Shown: in pieces, positions 1-7,153 of the stretch | Position numbering within the stretch: the stretch's first letter is position 1 | Layout of the letters: each line of letters starts with the position of its first letter | Assembly: GCA_903899795.1 (NCBI GenBank) | Contig: CAIUKX010000512.1 | Span: 1-9,640, forward strand | Length of the DNA: 9,640 nt | Reading direction: 5' to 3' | From: an uncultured Flavobacteriales bacterium | GTDB taxonomy: Bacteria > Bacteroidota > Bacteroidia > Flavobacteriales_D > Crocinitomicaceae | Program-made: the position numbers and the translations under genes | Notes under the pieces: generated by a model | Databases searched by the model: none | Told to the model about the DNA's origin: nothing | The model's input: the letters and a program-made list of their open reading frames with translations, nothing else

Positions 1-815
1 GTTGCCCATATCCATTCCTTATATTCAAACTGCAATGATCCTTCAATGGTTGGAAAAACGGGTTTTGCGAATTTCACCAAGAATGCCGGAGTTAGAGTCA
101 TATCATTTTTCAAGCCTATTTTATAACCACCTAGAAAATTAAAATGCATGCGTGGATCAAAATTTGCGGTACCCGAACCAAAAGCCACCATCCCTTTTGT
201 GAGTTGATCTGCTGAAACACCAACAAAAAATTTGGATGAATAGGCGTATAATCCTGTACCAATATTGAGAAAATTCCTAGTACCTTGATTCACAATAAAA
301 TTGGAATATGTATTATCAGTTGGAGCATCTATTACAACTGCCCTATCGGATAAAAAGGAGTGACTTGAAACTTCAACTTTAGTTCCAAAAGATAAGTTTA
401 TTTTTTTCGTTAAGGGCAAGTGGATTGCGTAAGTTCCTGAAAATTGAATCTGACGGAATGCACCATACTGATCCGCTACTATCTGACCACCAACAGCGTG
501 CTTCATTTTCCCGGTTTTTATCTCAGGATTTCTAATGGGTCCACTACTAATGTGTAACGATGGATTATACGATTCCCTTGGTTTTCTATGTCCCAATGGC
601 ATAGAAGCGGAAGCATACATTGTGGATGGAGCATTTGTAAAACCCATCCATTGCATTCTACCACTCACTGTTACATCATTAAAATCATATACACCTGCCG
701 CTGCTGGATTCACCATAAACTGATTTCTCAAATACTGACTATACTGAGGCATCTGTTGTGAAAAGACTATTTTTGCACCACCAAAAAGAATCAAAATAAT
801 TGTAGCTATTTTCAT
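1..815 (-). CDS. PorP/SprF-family type IX secretion system membrane protein (3' end beyond the window)
   Basis: The minus strand is open from an ATG at 815 down to base 1, giving 271 whole codons and no stop, so the C-terminus is cut off by the window edge. The protein begins with a signal peptide (MKIATIILILFGGAKIVFSQ), then QMPQYSQY and NPAAAG around residues 24-41. This Q-x-P-Q-[FY]-SQY...NPA-x-AG pattern is the usual mature start of PorP/SprF proteins. Later segments rich in alternating aromatic and polar residues (GTGLYAYSSKFFVGVS, FDPRMHFNFLGGYK, LTPAFLVKF) fit outer-membrane beta strands. Family members are usually about 300-350 residues, so perhaps 30-80 are missing. Known family role: SprF-like proteins are needed for secretion or attachment of partner proteins with type B sorting domains. 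The start lies 7 bases after the stop of the giant adhesin gene, so the two are almost surely co-transcribed and this is probably its cognate partner. No Shine-Dalgarno site is visible, only an A/T-rich leader. Confidence 0.93.
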   Translation of the reverse strand, partial: MKIATIILILFGGAKIVFSQQMPQYSQYLRNQFMVNPAAAGVYDFNDVTVSGRMQWMGFTNAPSTMYASASMPLGHRKPRESYNPSLHISSGPIRNPEIKTGKMKHAVGGQIVADQYGAFRQIQFSGTYAIHLPLTKKINLSFGTKVEVSSHSFLSDRAVVIDAPTDNTYSNFIVNQGTRNFLNIGTGLYAYSSKFFVGVSADQLTKGMVAFGSGTANFDPRMHFNFLGGYKIGLKNDMTLTPAFLVKFAKPVFPTIEGSLQFEYKEWIWA

Positions 816-822
816 AATTTCT

Positions 823-3800
823 TTATTTTAAGATGATTGAAACTGTTCCTTTAGCTGGATCTTTTTTGCCATCGTTGAACTCAATCATAAAGTAAAATGA
901 TTCGACAGGCAATACTTTTCCTTTGTATGTTCCATCCCAACTATTCGACTCATACGCTCCAACAGGAGATTCATAAACCAAAGTTCCCCAACGGTTAAAT
1001 AGTCGAACTTGATTTTTTGGAAATGCGGAATCAATATTTTCTAAAACCCAAGTATCATTTACACCATCGTTATCAGGTGTAAAAGCTGTAGGTATAACTA
1101 TTGAACAGTTTTGAATGGTTATTGTAATTGTTGCAGCTGAACTCTCACAACCATTCGAAGTTTCAGTAACATAATATGTAGCTGTAGAATTGCCTGGTAA
1201 AAGTGAGTCTCCTACATGCAATTGATTATTCAAGGAATTATCTGAATACCAAGTTACAACATCTCCAAAACCAGCTGTTACGACCATTACACTTGGTGTT
1301 ACATCAGAACAATAACTTGCACTCATTGAGGTTACGGGTAGATTTGGGATTGAGTAAACTGTAACCACTTGCTGAGAAACACTTGGACAAACTCCTCCTG
1401 TCGTATATTGTATAGTGTAAGAAGTACCTCCTACTCCATTTGTAATTGCACCTGTCACTGAATTTATTGTAGCTCCATCAGCTGGCATAGGATTAAATGA
1501 AAAGACTCCTCCTGTAGTTCCACTTATCTGAGCAACATTCGCACCACCTTCACAATAGTTTGAAACCGTAAAACCTGCATCATCAGACGGATTAACAGTT
1601 ATAGATAAACTAATATCACTTGAACACGATCCATTGATGTCATACATATACAAGGTTGTTGATCCTGAATATACTACATCTCCGGAATTGAATTGTGTTC
1701 CAGTGCCTCCAGGACCACTGAAATAAGCCTCGGAGCCTGTTAAATTTGCGCCTGTTATTGTAGCTAAAATGAATGAATCACAAACTGTAACTGGTGGTAT
1801 AACATCAATTGATGGCGCTGGAGGACTGATTAAAACTGCACCAACTCCTAACGAACTGCATGAATTCAACATTAAATCAAAATTGTTATAAGTTCCAGCT
1901 GATAAATTTGAAAGAATAATCTGACCTGAAGAATTACTAGATACACCCGCTTCGCTCATTGGAGTTCCTGTATTGTCAATGTAATTCAAATCATAAGTCG
2001 TCGTTGGATCCAAACCGGCAATTGTTATCTCACCATCATTTCCACCACAAGTAGTCGGATTTGTAAAAGAAAATATAAGAGTTGGTGCTACAGGTACAGA
2101 TAAAGTAACTGAACTAGTAGACGAAGATGTACATCCCGATGCATTCGTAACGGTAAATGTATAGGTATTTGGTGTTAAACCACTAAATGTAGCAGTTGTA
2201 CCTGTCCCGGTCGGTGATGGAAGAATTACAGGACTTGAAGTAATGGTCCATATACCTGCAACTGGTAATCCACTGAAATCTACACTACCCGTAGTAACTG
2301 AACAAGTTGGTTGTGTGATCGTTCCAACCACCGGAATACTTGGTGTTGGAGGTTGAGCATTTATCGTTACTGAACTTGTTGCAGAAGATGTACATCCTGA
2401 TGCATTAGTAACGGTAAATGTATAGGTATTTGGTGTTAATCCACTAAAAGCACCTGTCGTTCCTGTACTGGTTGGTGATGGAAGAATTGCAGGACTTGAA
2501 ACAATGGTCCATGTACCTGCAGCAGGCAATCCACTAAAATCTACACTTCCAGTTGCAACTGTACAAGTTGGTTGTGTGATCGTTCCAACCACCGGAATAC
2601 TTGGTGTTGGAGGTTGAACATTTATCGTTACTGAACTTGTTACAGAAGATGTACATCCTGATGCATTCGTAACGGTAAATGTATAGCTATTTGGTGTTAA
2701 TCCGCTAAATTTACCTGTCGTTCCTGTCCCGGTTGGTGATGGAAGAATTGCAGGGCTTGAAGCAATCGTCCATGTACCTGCAGCAGGCAATCCACTGAAA
2801 TCTACACTTCCGGTTGCAACTGTACAAGTTGGTTGTGTGATCGTTCCAACCACCGGAACACTTGGTGTTGGAGGTTGAACATTAATAGTCACTGAACTTG
2901 TTACAGACGATGTACATCCTGATGCATTCGTAACGGTAAATACATAGGTATTTGGTGTTAATCCGCTAAATGTACTTGTCGTTCCTGTCCCAGTTGGTGA
3001 TGGCAGAATTGCAGGATTGGAGGTAATGGTCCATACACCTGCAGCAGGTAATCCGCTGAAATCTACACTACCCTTAGTAACTGTACAAGTTGGTTGTGTG
3101 ATCGTTCCAACAACAGGAATACTCGGTGTTGGAGGTTGAACATTGATCGTCACTGAACTTGTTACTGATGATGTACATCCCGAAGCATTCGTAACGGTAA
3201 ATGTATAGGTATTTGGTGTGAGTCCACTATAAGTAGTGGTTGTACCCGTTCCGGTTGGCGCTGGTAAAATTACAGGATTTGAACTAATAGTCCACGTCCC
3301 TGCTGCAGGCAATCCGCTGAATGCTACACTTCCGGTCGCTACAGTACAAGTCGGCTGGGTAACCGTTCCAACCACAGGAACACTTGGTGTTGGTGGCTGA
3401 ACATTGATTGTTACTGAACTCGTAACCGATGATGTACAACCCGATACATTGGTTACCGTAAATGTGTACGTATTTGGTGTTAATCCACTAAAAGTTCCTG
3501 TAGTACCTGTACCGCTTGGTGCTGGTAAAATTACAGGATTTGAACTAATAGTCCACGTTCCTGCTGCTGGTAATCCGCTGAAATCTACACTACCGGTTGC
3601 TACTGTACAGGTTGGTTGTGTTATCGTTCCAACCACCGGAACACTTGGTGTTGGTGGCTGAACATTGATTGTCACTGAACTTGTTACAGAAGAAGTACAT
3701 CCTGAAGCATTCGTAACAGTAAATATGTATGTATTTGATGTTAGTCCACTAAAAGTTCCTGTAGTACCTGTACCGCTTGGTGCTGGTAAAATTACAGGAT

Positions 3801-6462
3801 TTGAACTAATAGTCCACGTCCCTGCTGCAGGCAATCCGCTGAATGCTACACTTCCGGTCGCTACAGTACAAGTCGGCTGGGCAACCATTCCAACCACAGG
3901 AACACTTGGTGTTGTTGGTTGAGCTATCAAAACTGCATTAGCTGAAGCAACCGATGTACATCCTGACGGCCCCAATACAACAATAGTATACGTTGTATTA
4001 GCTCCCAATCCAGGAAAAGTAGCTGTTGTTACAGGTCCTACACCAGATACAGAAGTTCCACCCGGACTAATTGTAGCAGTCCAAGCACCAGATGCAGGTA
4101 AACCACCAATATCAATACTCCCCGTTGCTACTGTACAAGTTGGCTGGGTAATTGCTGTGATTGTTGGTGCTGTAGGAGTCACAGGCTGAGGATTTATTAC
4201 AACAGCTACTGTTGGTAAAGAAGAACAGGTACCATCTGAAACTGTAAACGTATATGTTCCTGGTGCTAATCCTGGAAATGTACCTGTGGTACCCGAACCA
4301 GGTAAATTGAAAGTTGCTGCAGAAGCATTAGTAGCAGTTAACGTCCATGACCCCACAGGCAAACCTGTAAAACTGACACTTCCGGTTGAAACAGTACATG
4401 TTGGTTGAACTATTGTTCCAATCAATGGCACATCCGGTGATACCGCTGATATTGTAAACGTAATATTCGCATTTGAACTGCATGAACCATACTGACTCGT
4501 AATTGTCCATTTAAATGTATAAGCACCAGCAACTGTTAAGCTATTAGGAATTGTACTTGGACTATTTGGTGATGGAATAACTGGAGTTGAACCCATCGGA
4601 CTCGAAACATTTGTCCATAATCCAGTTCCTGCTCCAGGACTATTACCTAATAAGAAAATAGACGACGTACATCCTAAACTTTGAGAAGATCCTGCATTTG
4701 CAGTGATAAAATTCTCAATGTGAACCGTAAATGTGGCAGATAATGGTGCTGAAATTCCCGAACACGCATATTCTGCTTCCAAAAAATTACCTGCTCCATT
4801 ACCACTATTTGCCGTGATCGTAAAAACGTAATCACCTGGCGTATCCAAATTTGAAATCAAAGCCGTTGGATTTGTAATCTCACGATTGGAATAACTGTCA
4901 AAAACCGGATTTCCCGAACCAGTTGGTTTAGAAACTACCGCATAATCCCATCTACCGCTGAAATCTTGAAAATAACTGGGATCAACAACTCCTTGAAAAA
5001 CGGCAGGCTCTGTGACTGTAACCGTTATTGGAGCACCCATATAGCAGACACTAATATCAGGAACCGCAATTGGAGGTCGGTTTCCATCCGAAATATGTAT
5101 ATAATAACTGTTAACAACTTCACAAGGCCAGGTTCCAGTAATCACAAAAAACATATAAGTACCTACTTTCCAACCCCCAACTCCTGGATCTACAGAGGCT
5201 ACCCTATTCATCGTTCCACCACCTGTTACAGTTACTGTTGGCACACTTGCACCAGCAGATAAAATTCCACCTGAAAAAACAGAAACGACAGTACTCGGTG
5301 GATCAAGTGGATTAATGTTAAAATAAAAAGGTTCTGGAGTTGCTATTCCAGCTATTCCACAATGAACTTCACCTGCTGAACCACCGTAAGAATATAAGGT
5401 CATTTGTTCGGGATGCAAACCGGATGGATTAAAGTCTAAATCAGATGGCGAAGGTGGATTGACATTAACTGTAATATTTGAAGTGGTAACCGGAGCACCA
5501 CAACAAGGTGAAGAAACCGTAATTGAAAAAACATAAGTTCCAACAACAGAAAAACCATTTAAATAGACGCGATCACCCTCAATTTCAGAAAATGAAAGGA
5601 CACCTGCACCTCCCGGTTTACTCACAGTATTTACAGTATAAGTAACAGAAGCTGTACTTCCTGCGCCATTGTATGCTGGATTGGAAGACATATCTGGAGA
5701 ATTGGCATCAAGATCAATGAAAATTGTTCCAGTACCACAGAACTCATAGGGAGAAGCTGGAATTAAGGCCGGATTTGGACAAAAACTTACCACAGCCTGA
5801 TCTGTAAAACTACATACACCATCCATTGACGTAATTGTCAAATCAACATTGTAGGCAGGATCTATATCATGATTACTGGTCGAAATCAATGAAAAAGTAG
5901 GATTAGCCACCGTTGTACTACTGAACGTCGAATTACTTGAAACGCTGGTTCCATATCGGTTTAAGCTGTAAATATTCTCTGAAGTCCAGACTCCTGTATA
6001 GCCAGCAGGTATCACTCCTGCGAGCGCAGTTGATCCCACAGTAGCACAAATACCTGTAATATCTGGACCTGCTGTAAAGCCCGGTGGACTTGGATGAGCG
6101 GTAATACTAACCTGATCGGTTGAGATACCTGTACCACAATTTCTGGCCAATTGAAAAGTATAAACTCCATCGTTAGACATACCCGTTACATTCGTTACCA
6201 AAGCTGTTGGAGTAACAATAACAGGAACTGGGCCTGGACCCGAGACAAAAGTCCAAAGTGGAGTTCCAGCACCAACTATACCAGTTACTGTTCCAGTTAA
6301 CGTTGTAGTTGTTCCACAAACCACAACATTACCTCCGGCATTGACTGTACAGTTTTGAGAATAACTTTTAAAAGTTAACAAAGCAACAATAAGAAAGAGG
6401 GGGAATCGATAGTAAATCTCCTTTGAAATAGGGCGAATTACCGTCAGCGGCGTATTATTCAT
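823..6462 (-). CDS. Giant SprB-like surface adhesin with tandem repeats and a T9SS type B (CHU_C) sorting domain
   Basis: This 1879-residue protein is probably exported by Sec and then by T9SS to the cell surface. Residues 1-36 form a signal peptide with a long n-region, a hydrophobic core (FPLFLIVALL) and a likely cut after SYSQ. Residues 37-679 hold PKD/Ig-like modules with recurring 'NAG', 'LWT', 'GxYxF' and paired cysteines. Residues 680-1464 hold nine repeats of QPTC...GSVxFSGLP...WTI...FSGLTPNTYTFTVTNASGCTSS, resembling SprB repeats. Residues 1465-1784 hold further modules, beginning with a CGGNDGEITIAGL segment. Residues 1785-1879 are the type B sorting domain, with FTPDNDGVND (1794-1803), NRWG (1823-1826) and WDG (1842-1844). 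I see no catalytic domain, so adhesion, gliding or matrix building is the likely job; the ligand is unknown. The ATG at 6462 is the only plausible start because no internal Met precedes the signal core. The PorP/SprF gene follows 7 bp downstream. Family assignment is firm; the exact function is inferred. Confidence 0.93.
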   Translation of the reverse strand: MNNTPLTVIRPISKEIYYRFPLFLIVALLTFKSYSQNCTVNAGGNVVVCGTTTTLTGTVTGIVGAGTPLWTFVSGPGPVPVIVTPTALVTNVTGMSNDGVYTFQLARNCGTGISTDQVSITAHPSPPGFTAGPDITGICATVGSTALAGVIPAGYTGVWTSENIYSLNRYGTSVSSNSTFSSTTVANPTFSLISTSNHDIDPAYNVDLTITSMDGVCSFTDQAVVSFCPNPALIPASPYEFCGTGTIFIDLDANSPDMSSNPAYNGAGSTASVTYTVNTVSKPGGAGVLSFSEIEGDRVYLNGFSVVGTYVFSITVSSPCCGAPVTTSNITVNVNPPSPSDLDFNPSGLHPEQMTLYSYGGSAGEVHCGIAGIATPEPFYFNINPLDPPSTVVSVFSGGILSAGASVPTVTVTGGGTMNRVASVDPGVGGWKVGTYMFFVITGTWPCEVVNSYYIHISDGNRPPIAVPDISVCYMGAPITVTVTEPAVFQGVVDPSYFQDFSGRWDYAVVSKPTGSGNPVFDSYSNREITNPTALISNLDTPGDYVFTITANSGNGAGNFLEAEYACSGISAPLSATFTVHIENFITANAGSSQSLGCTSSIFLLGNSPGAGTGLWTNVSSPMGSTPVIPSPNSPSTIPNSLTVAGAYTFKWTITSQYGSCSSNANITFTISAVSPDVPLIGTIVQPTCTVSTGSVSFTGLPVGSWTLTATNASAATFNLPGSGTTGTFPGLAPGTYTFTVSDGTCSSLPTVAVVINPQPVTPTAPTITAITQPTCTVATGSIDIGGLPASGAWTATISPGGTSVSGVGPVTTATFPGLGANTTYTIVVLGPSGCTSVASANAVLIAQPTTPSVPVVGMVAQPTCTVATGSVAFSGLPAAGTWTISSNPVILPAPSGTGTTGTFSGLTSNTYIFTVTNASGCTSSVTSSVTINVQPPTPSVPVVGTITQPTCTVATGSVDFSGLPAAGTWTISSNPVILPAPSGTGTTGTFSGLTPNTYTFTVTNVSGCTSSVTSSVTINVQPPTPSVPVVGTVTQPTCTVATGSVAFSGLPAAGTWTISSNPVILPAPTGTGTTTTYSGLTPNTYTFTVTNASGCTSSVTSSVTINVQPPTPSIPVVGTITQPTCTVTKGSVDFSGLPAAGVWTITSNPAILPSPTGTGTTSTFSGLTPNTYVFTVTNASGCTSSVTSSVTINVQPPTPSVPVVGTITQPTCTVATGSVDFSGLPAAGTWTIASSPAILPSPTGTGTTGKFSGLTPNSYTFTVTNASGCTSSVTSSVTINVQPPTPSIPVVGTITQPTCTVATGSVDFSGLPAAGTWTIVSSPAILPSPTSTGTTGAFSGLTPNTYTFTVTNASGCTSSATSSVTINAQPPTPSIPVVGTITQPTCSVTTGSVDFSGLPVAGIWTITSSPVILPSPTGTGTTATFSGLTPNTYTFTVTNASGCTSSSTSSVTLSVPVAPTLIFSFTNPTTCGGNDGEITIAGLDPTTTYDLNYIDNTGTPMSEAGVSSNSSGQIILSNLSAGTYNNFDLMLNSCSSLGVGAVLISPPAPSIDVIPPVTVCDSFILATITGANLTGSEAYFSGPGGTGTQFNSGDVVYSGSTTLYMYDINGSCSSDISLSITVNPSDDAGFTVSNYCEGGANVAQISGTTGGVFSFNPMPADGATINSVTGAITNGVGGTSYTIQYTTGGVCPSVSQQVVTVYSIPNLPVTSMSASYCSDVTPSVMVVTAGFGDVVTWYSDNSLNNQLHVGDSLLPGNSTATYYVTETSNGCESSAATITITIQNCSIVIPTAFTPDNDGVNDTWVLENIDSAFPKNQVRLFNRWGTLVYESPVGAYESNSWDGTYKGKVLPVESFYFMIEFNDGKKDPAKGTVSIILK
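826..1110 (-). other. Type B T9SS C-terminal sorting domain (CHU_C / gliding motility-associated)
   Basis: Residues 1785-1879 of the adhesin match the family by eye: IVIPTAFTPDNDGVNDTW, then a VRLFNRWGTLVYES strand, WDGTYKGKVLP, a YFMIEF strand and a final short strand ending SIILK. This domain directs cargo through T9SS and, for type B, usually needs a PorP/SprF-like partner; such a gene lies immediately downstream. The domain is complete, so the protein is not C-terminally truncated. Confidence 0.93.
2071..3897 (-). repeat. Seven exact-length 261 bp coding tandem repeats (87 residues each)
   Basis: On the minus strand the units start at 3897, 3636, 3375, 3114, 2853, 2592 and 2331, each 261 bp and with no indels. 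They encode residues 856-1464 of the adhesin. A phase check on the 'TGGTGTTGG'-type motif gives positions 2341, 2602, 2863, 3124, 3385, 3646 and 3907, all exactly 261 apart. Each unit begins VVGTITQPTC, has a central GTGTTGTFSGLTPNTYTFTV, and ends SSVTINVQPPTPSVP (the last unit ends VPVAPTLIF). Each carries two cysteines, at unit positions 10 and 67, which could form a disulfide. By sequence the units fall into an N-terminal group (first three, LPAP) and a C-terminal group (last four, LPSP). Confidence 0.97.
3898..4425 (-). repeat. Two diverged repeat units at the N-terminal edge of the tandem array
   Basis: Residues 680-766 (4425-4165, 87 residues) and 767-855 (4164-3898, 89 residues) share the framework of the seven conserved units: QPTCTV.TGS, GLP, a central FPGL, a TYT segment and a GxCxS cysteine. 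The inner sequence differs strongly, and the second unit is two residues longer. They look like older copies at the edge of the array that have escaped the homogenisation seen in the next seven. The unit at residue 680 begins LIGTIVQPTC and the next TITAITQPTC. Confidence 0.85.
6355..6462 (-). other. Signal peptide of the giant adhesin
   Basis: Codons 1-36. A polar, mildly basic n-region of about 20 residues (Arg10, Lys14, Arg19) is followed by the hydrophobic run FPLFLIVALLTF and a cleavage-like SYSQ, after which the mature protein would start with NCTVNAGG. Cleavage just after or before Q is common in Bacteroidota Sec substrates. The exact cut site is inferred. Confidence 0.75.
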
Positions 6463-6802
6463 AGTTATAATAGTTACAGCAATTAATTAGTTCTGACAAA
6501 TTTCCGCCAATCTGTAGAACGATTCGTGTACTATATTATCGCTTGTTAATACTTTCTTCGCAGGCTTAATAACACCTTAAATACCGATACAACCACGCTG
6601 ATTATTAGACCAATAAACACATTCATAAAACCGTGAAATTGAATCAAAAAAAGTCCCTTTTTGTTATTTTTTTAAAATTCATATGAAATAAGAATAAATC
6701 TATTTGGATCAATACCACAAAATAGGTATTTTTGCCTCATAAAAGGGCTTCTATTTAAAATTAATCTAAATAAAGATAGAGCACATATAAAACATAAATA
6801 AA
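6463..6802. other. Divergent intergenic region between the adhesin and the suf genes
   Basis: This is 340 bp of AT-rich DNA between two divergent starts. The right third holds a convincing promoter for the suf genes (6703-6734). For the leftward adhesin I found no full TAnnTTTG match on the minus strand. The nearest is GAAATTTG (plus-strand 6496-6503), a one-mismatch element without a clear partner about 20 bp upstream. I see no ORF, tRNA or strong hairpin. The adhesin promoter may be a weaker or alternative sigma-type site, or may need an activator. Confidence 0.6.
6703..6734 (+). promoter_or_regulatory. Bacteroidota-type promoter for the suf genes
   Basis: TTTG at 6703-6706 and TATTTTTG at 6727-6734 are separated by 20 bp. 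This matches the Bacteroidota primary sigma consensus (-33 TTTG, about 19-21 bp, -7 TAnnTTTG). Transcription would start near 6740, giving a leader of roughly 60 nt before the ATG at 6803. Position and orientation fit the downstream suf genes. No operator is clear. Confidence 0.7.
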
Positions 6803-7126
6803 ATGATAACAGTCACTGATTCAGCAAAAGAACAAGCGATTCATTTAATGAACGAAGACGGTAAACCTGGACTTTTCATACGTGTAGGAGTAGAAGGTGG
6901 GGGTTGCTCCGGACTTACTTATCAATTGAAATTCGACAACGAAGAAAAAGAAGGAGATAAAACTTTTGAAGATAACGGAGTCAAAATCGTCGTTGACAAA
7001 AAAAGTTATTTATACCTCATCGGTACTTCATTGGATTATTCGGGAGGATTAAACGGAAAAGGATTCGTCTTTAATAATCCAAATGCTGAAAGAACCTGCG
7101 GATGCGGAGAATCTTTCTCGATATAA
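6803..7126 (+). CDS. sufA: A-type iron-sulfur carrier (HesB/IscA/SufA family)
   Basis: This 107-residue cytosolic protein is of normal length for A-type carriers, which receive Fe-S clusters from a scaffold and pass them to apo-proteins. The three conserved cysteines are present: C35 in GGGCSGL and C99/C101 in the C-terminal CGCG motif. The family pattern continues with FIRVGVEGGG, YLIGTSLDY and GFVFNNPNA. The ATG is preceded by AAACATAAATAAA, an A-rich leader typical of this phylum. sufB follows 27 bp downstream in the same direction, so it is probably the first gene of the suf operon, behind the promoter at 6703-6734. The name sufA rests on this context; by sequence alone IscA or ErpA would be equally possible. 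Confidence 0.92.
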   Translation: MITVTDSAKEQAIHLMNEDGKPGLFIRVGVEGGGCSGLTYQLKFDNEEKEGDKTFEDNGVKIVVDKKSYLYLIGTSLDYSGGLNGKGFVFNNPNAERTCGCGESFSI

Positions 7127-7153
7127 AAGTACTCTCTCAATATAAAAAAATCG

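Noticed and set aside
535..723. 62-codon plus-strand ORF
   Set aside because: It is antisense to the clearly coding PorP/SprF-family gene and has no plausible function or leader.
2071..3897. CRISPR array or other short-repeat locus
   Set aside because: The period is 261 bp, the repeats are contiguous without spacers, and they translate in one frame through the whole gene.
3404..3922. Two plus-strand ORFs of 85 codons repeated at 261 bp spacing
   Set aside because: They are antisense shadows of the tandem units of the adhesin: same period, no independent start context, and their sequence simply follows the coding repeats.
4328..5262. Short ORFs within the adhesin in other frames (4328-4510 minus, 4966-5262 plus)
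   Set aside because: Both lie wholly inside the 1879-codon gene, have composition unlike real proteins, and match no family I know.
6640..6675. Poly-A/poly-T stretch around AAAAAAAGTCCCTTTTTG as a terminator
   Set aside because: It lies between divergent genes where no transcript should end, and the stem would be only A-T pairs with almost no GC.
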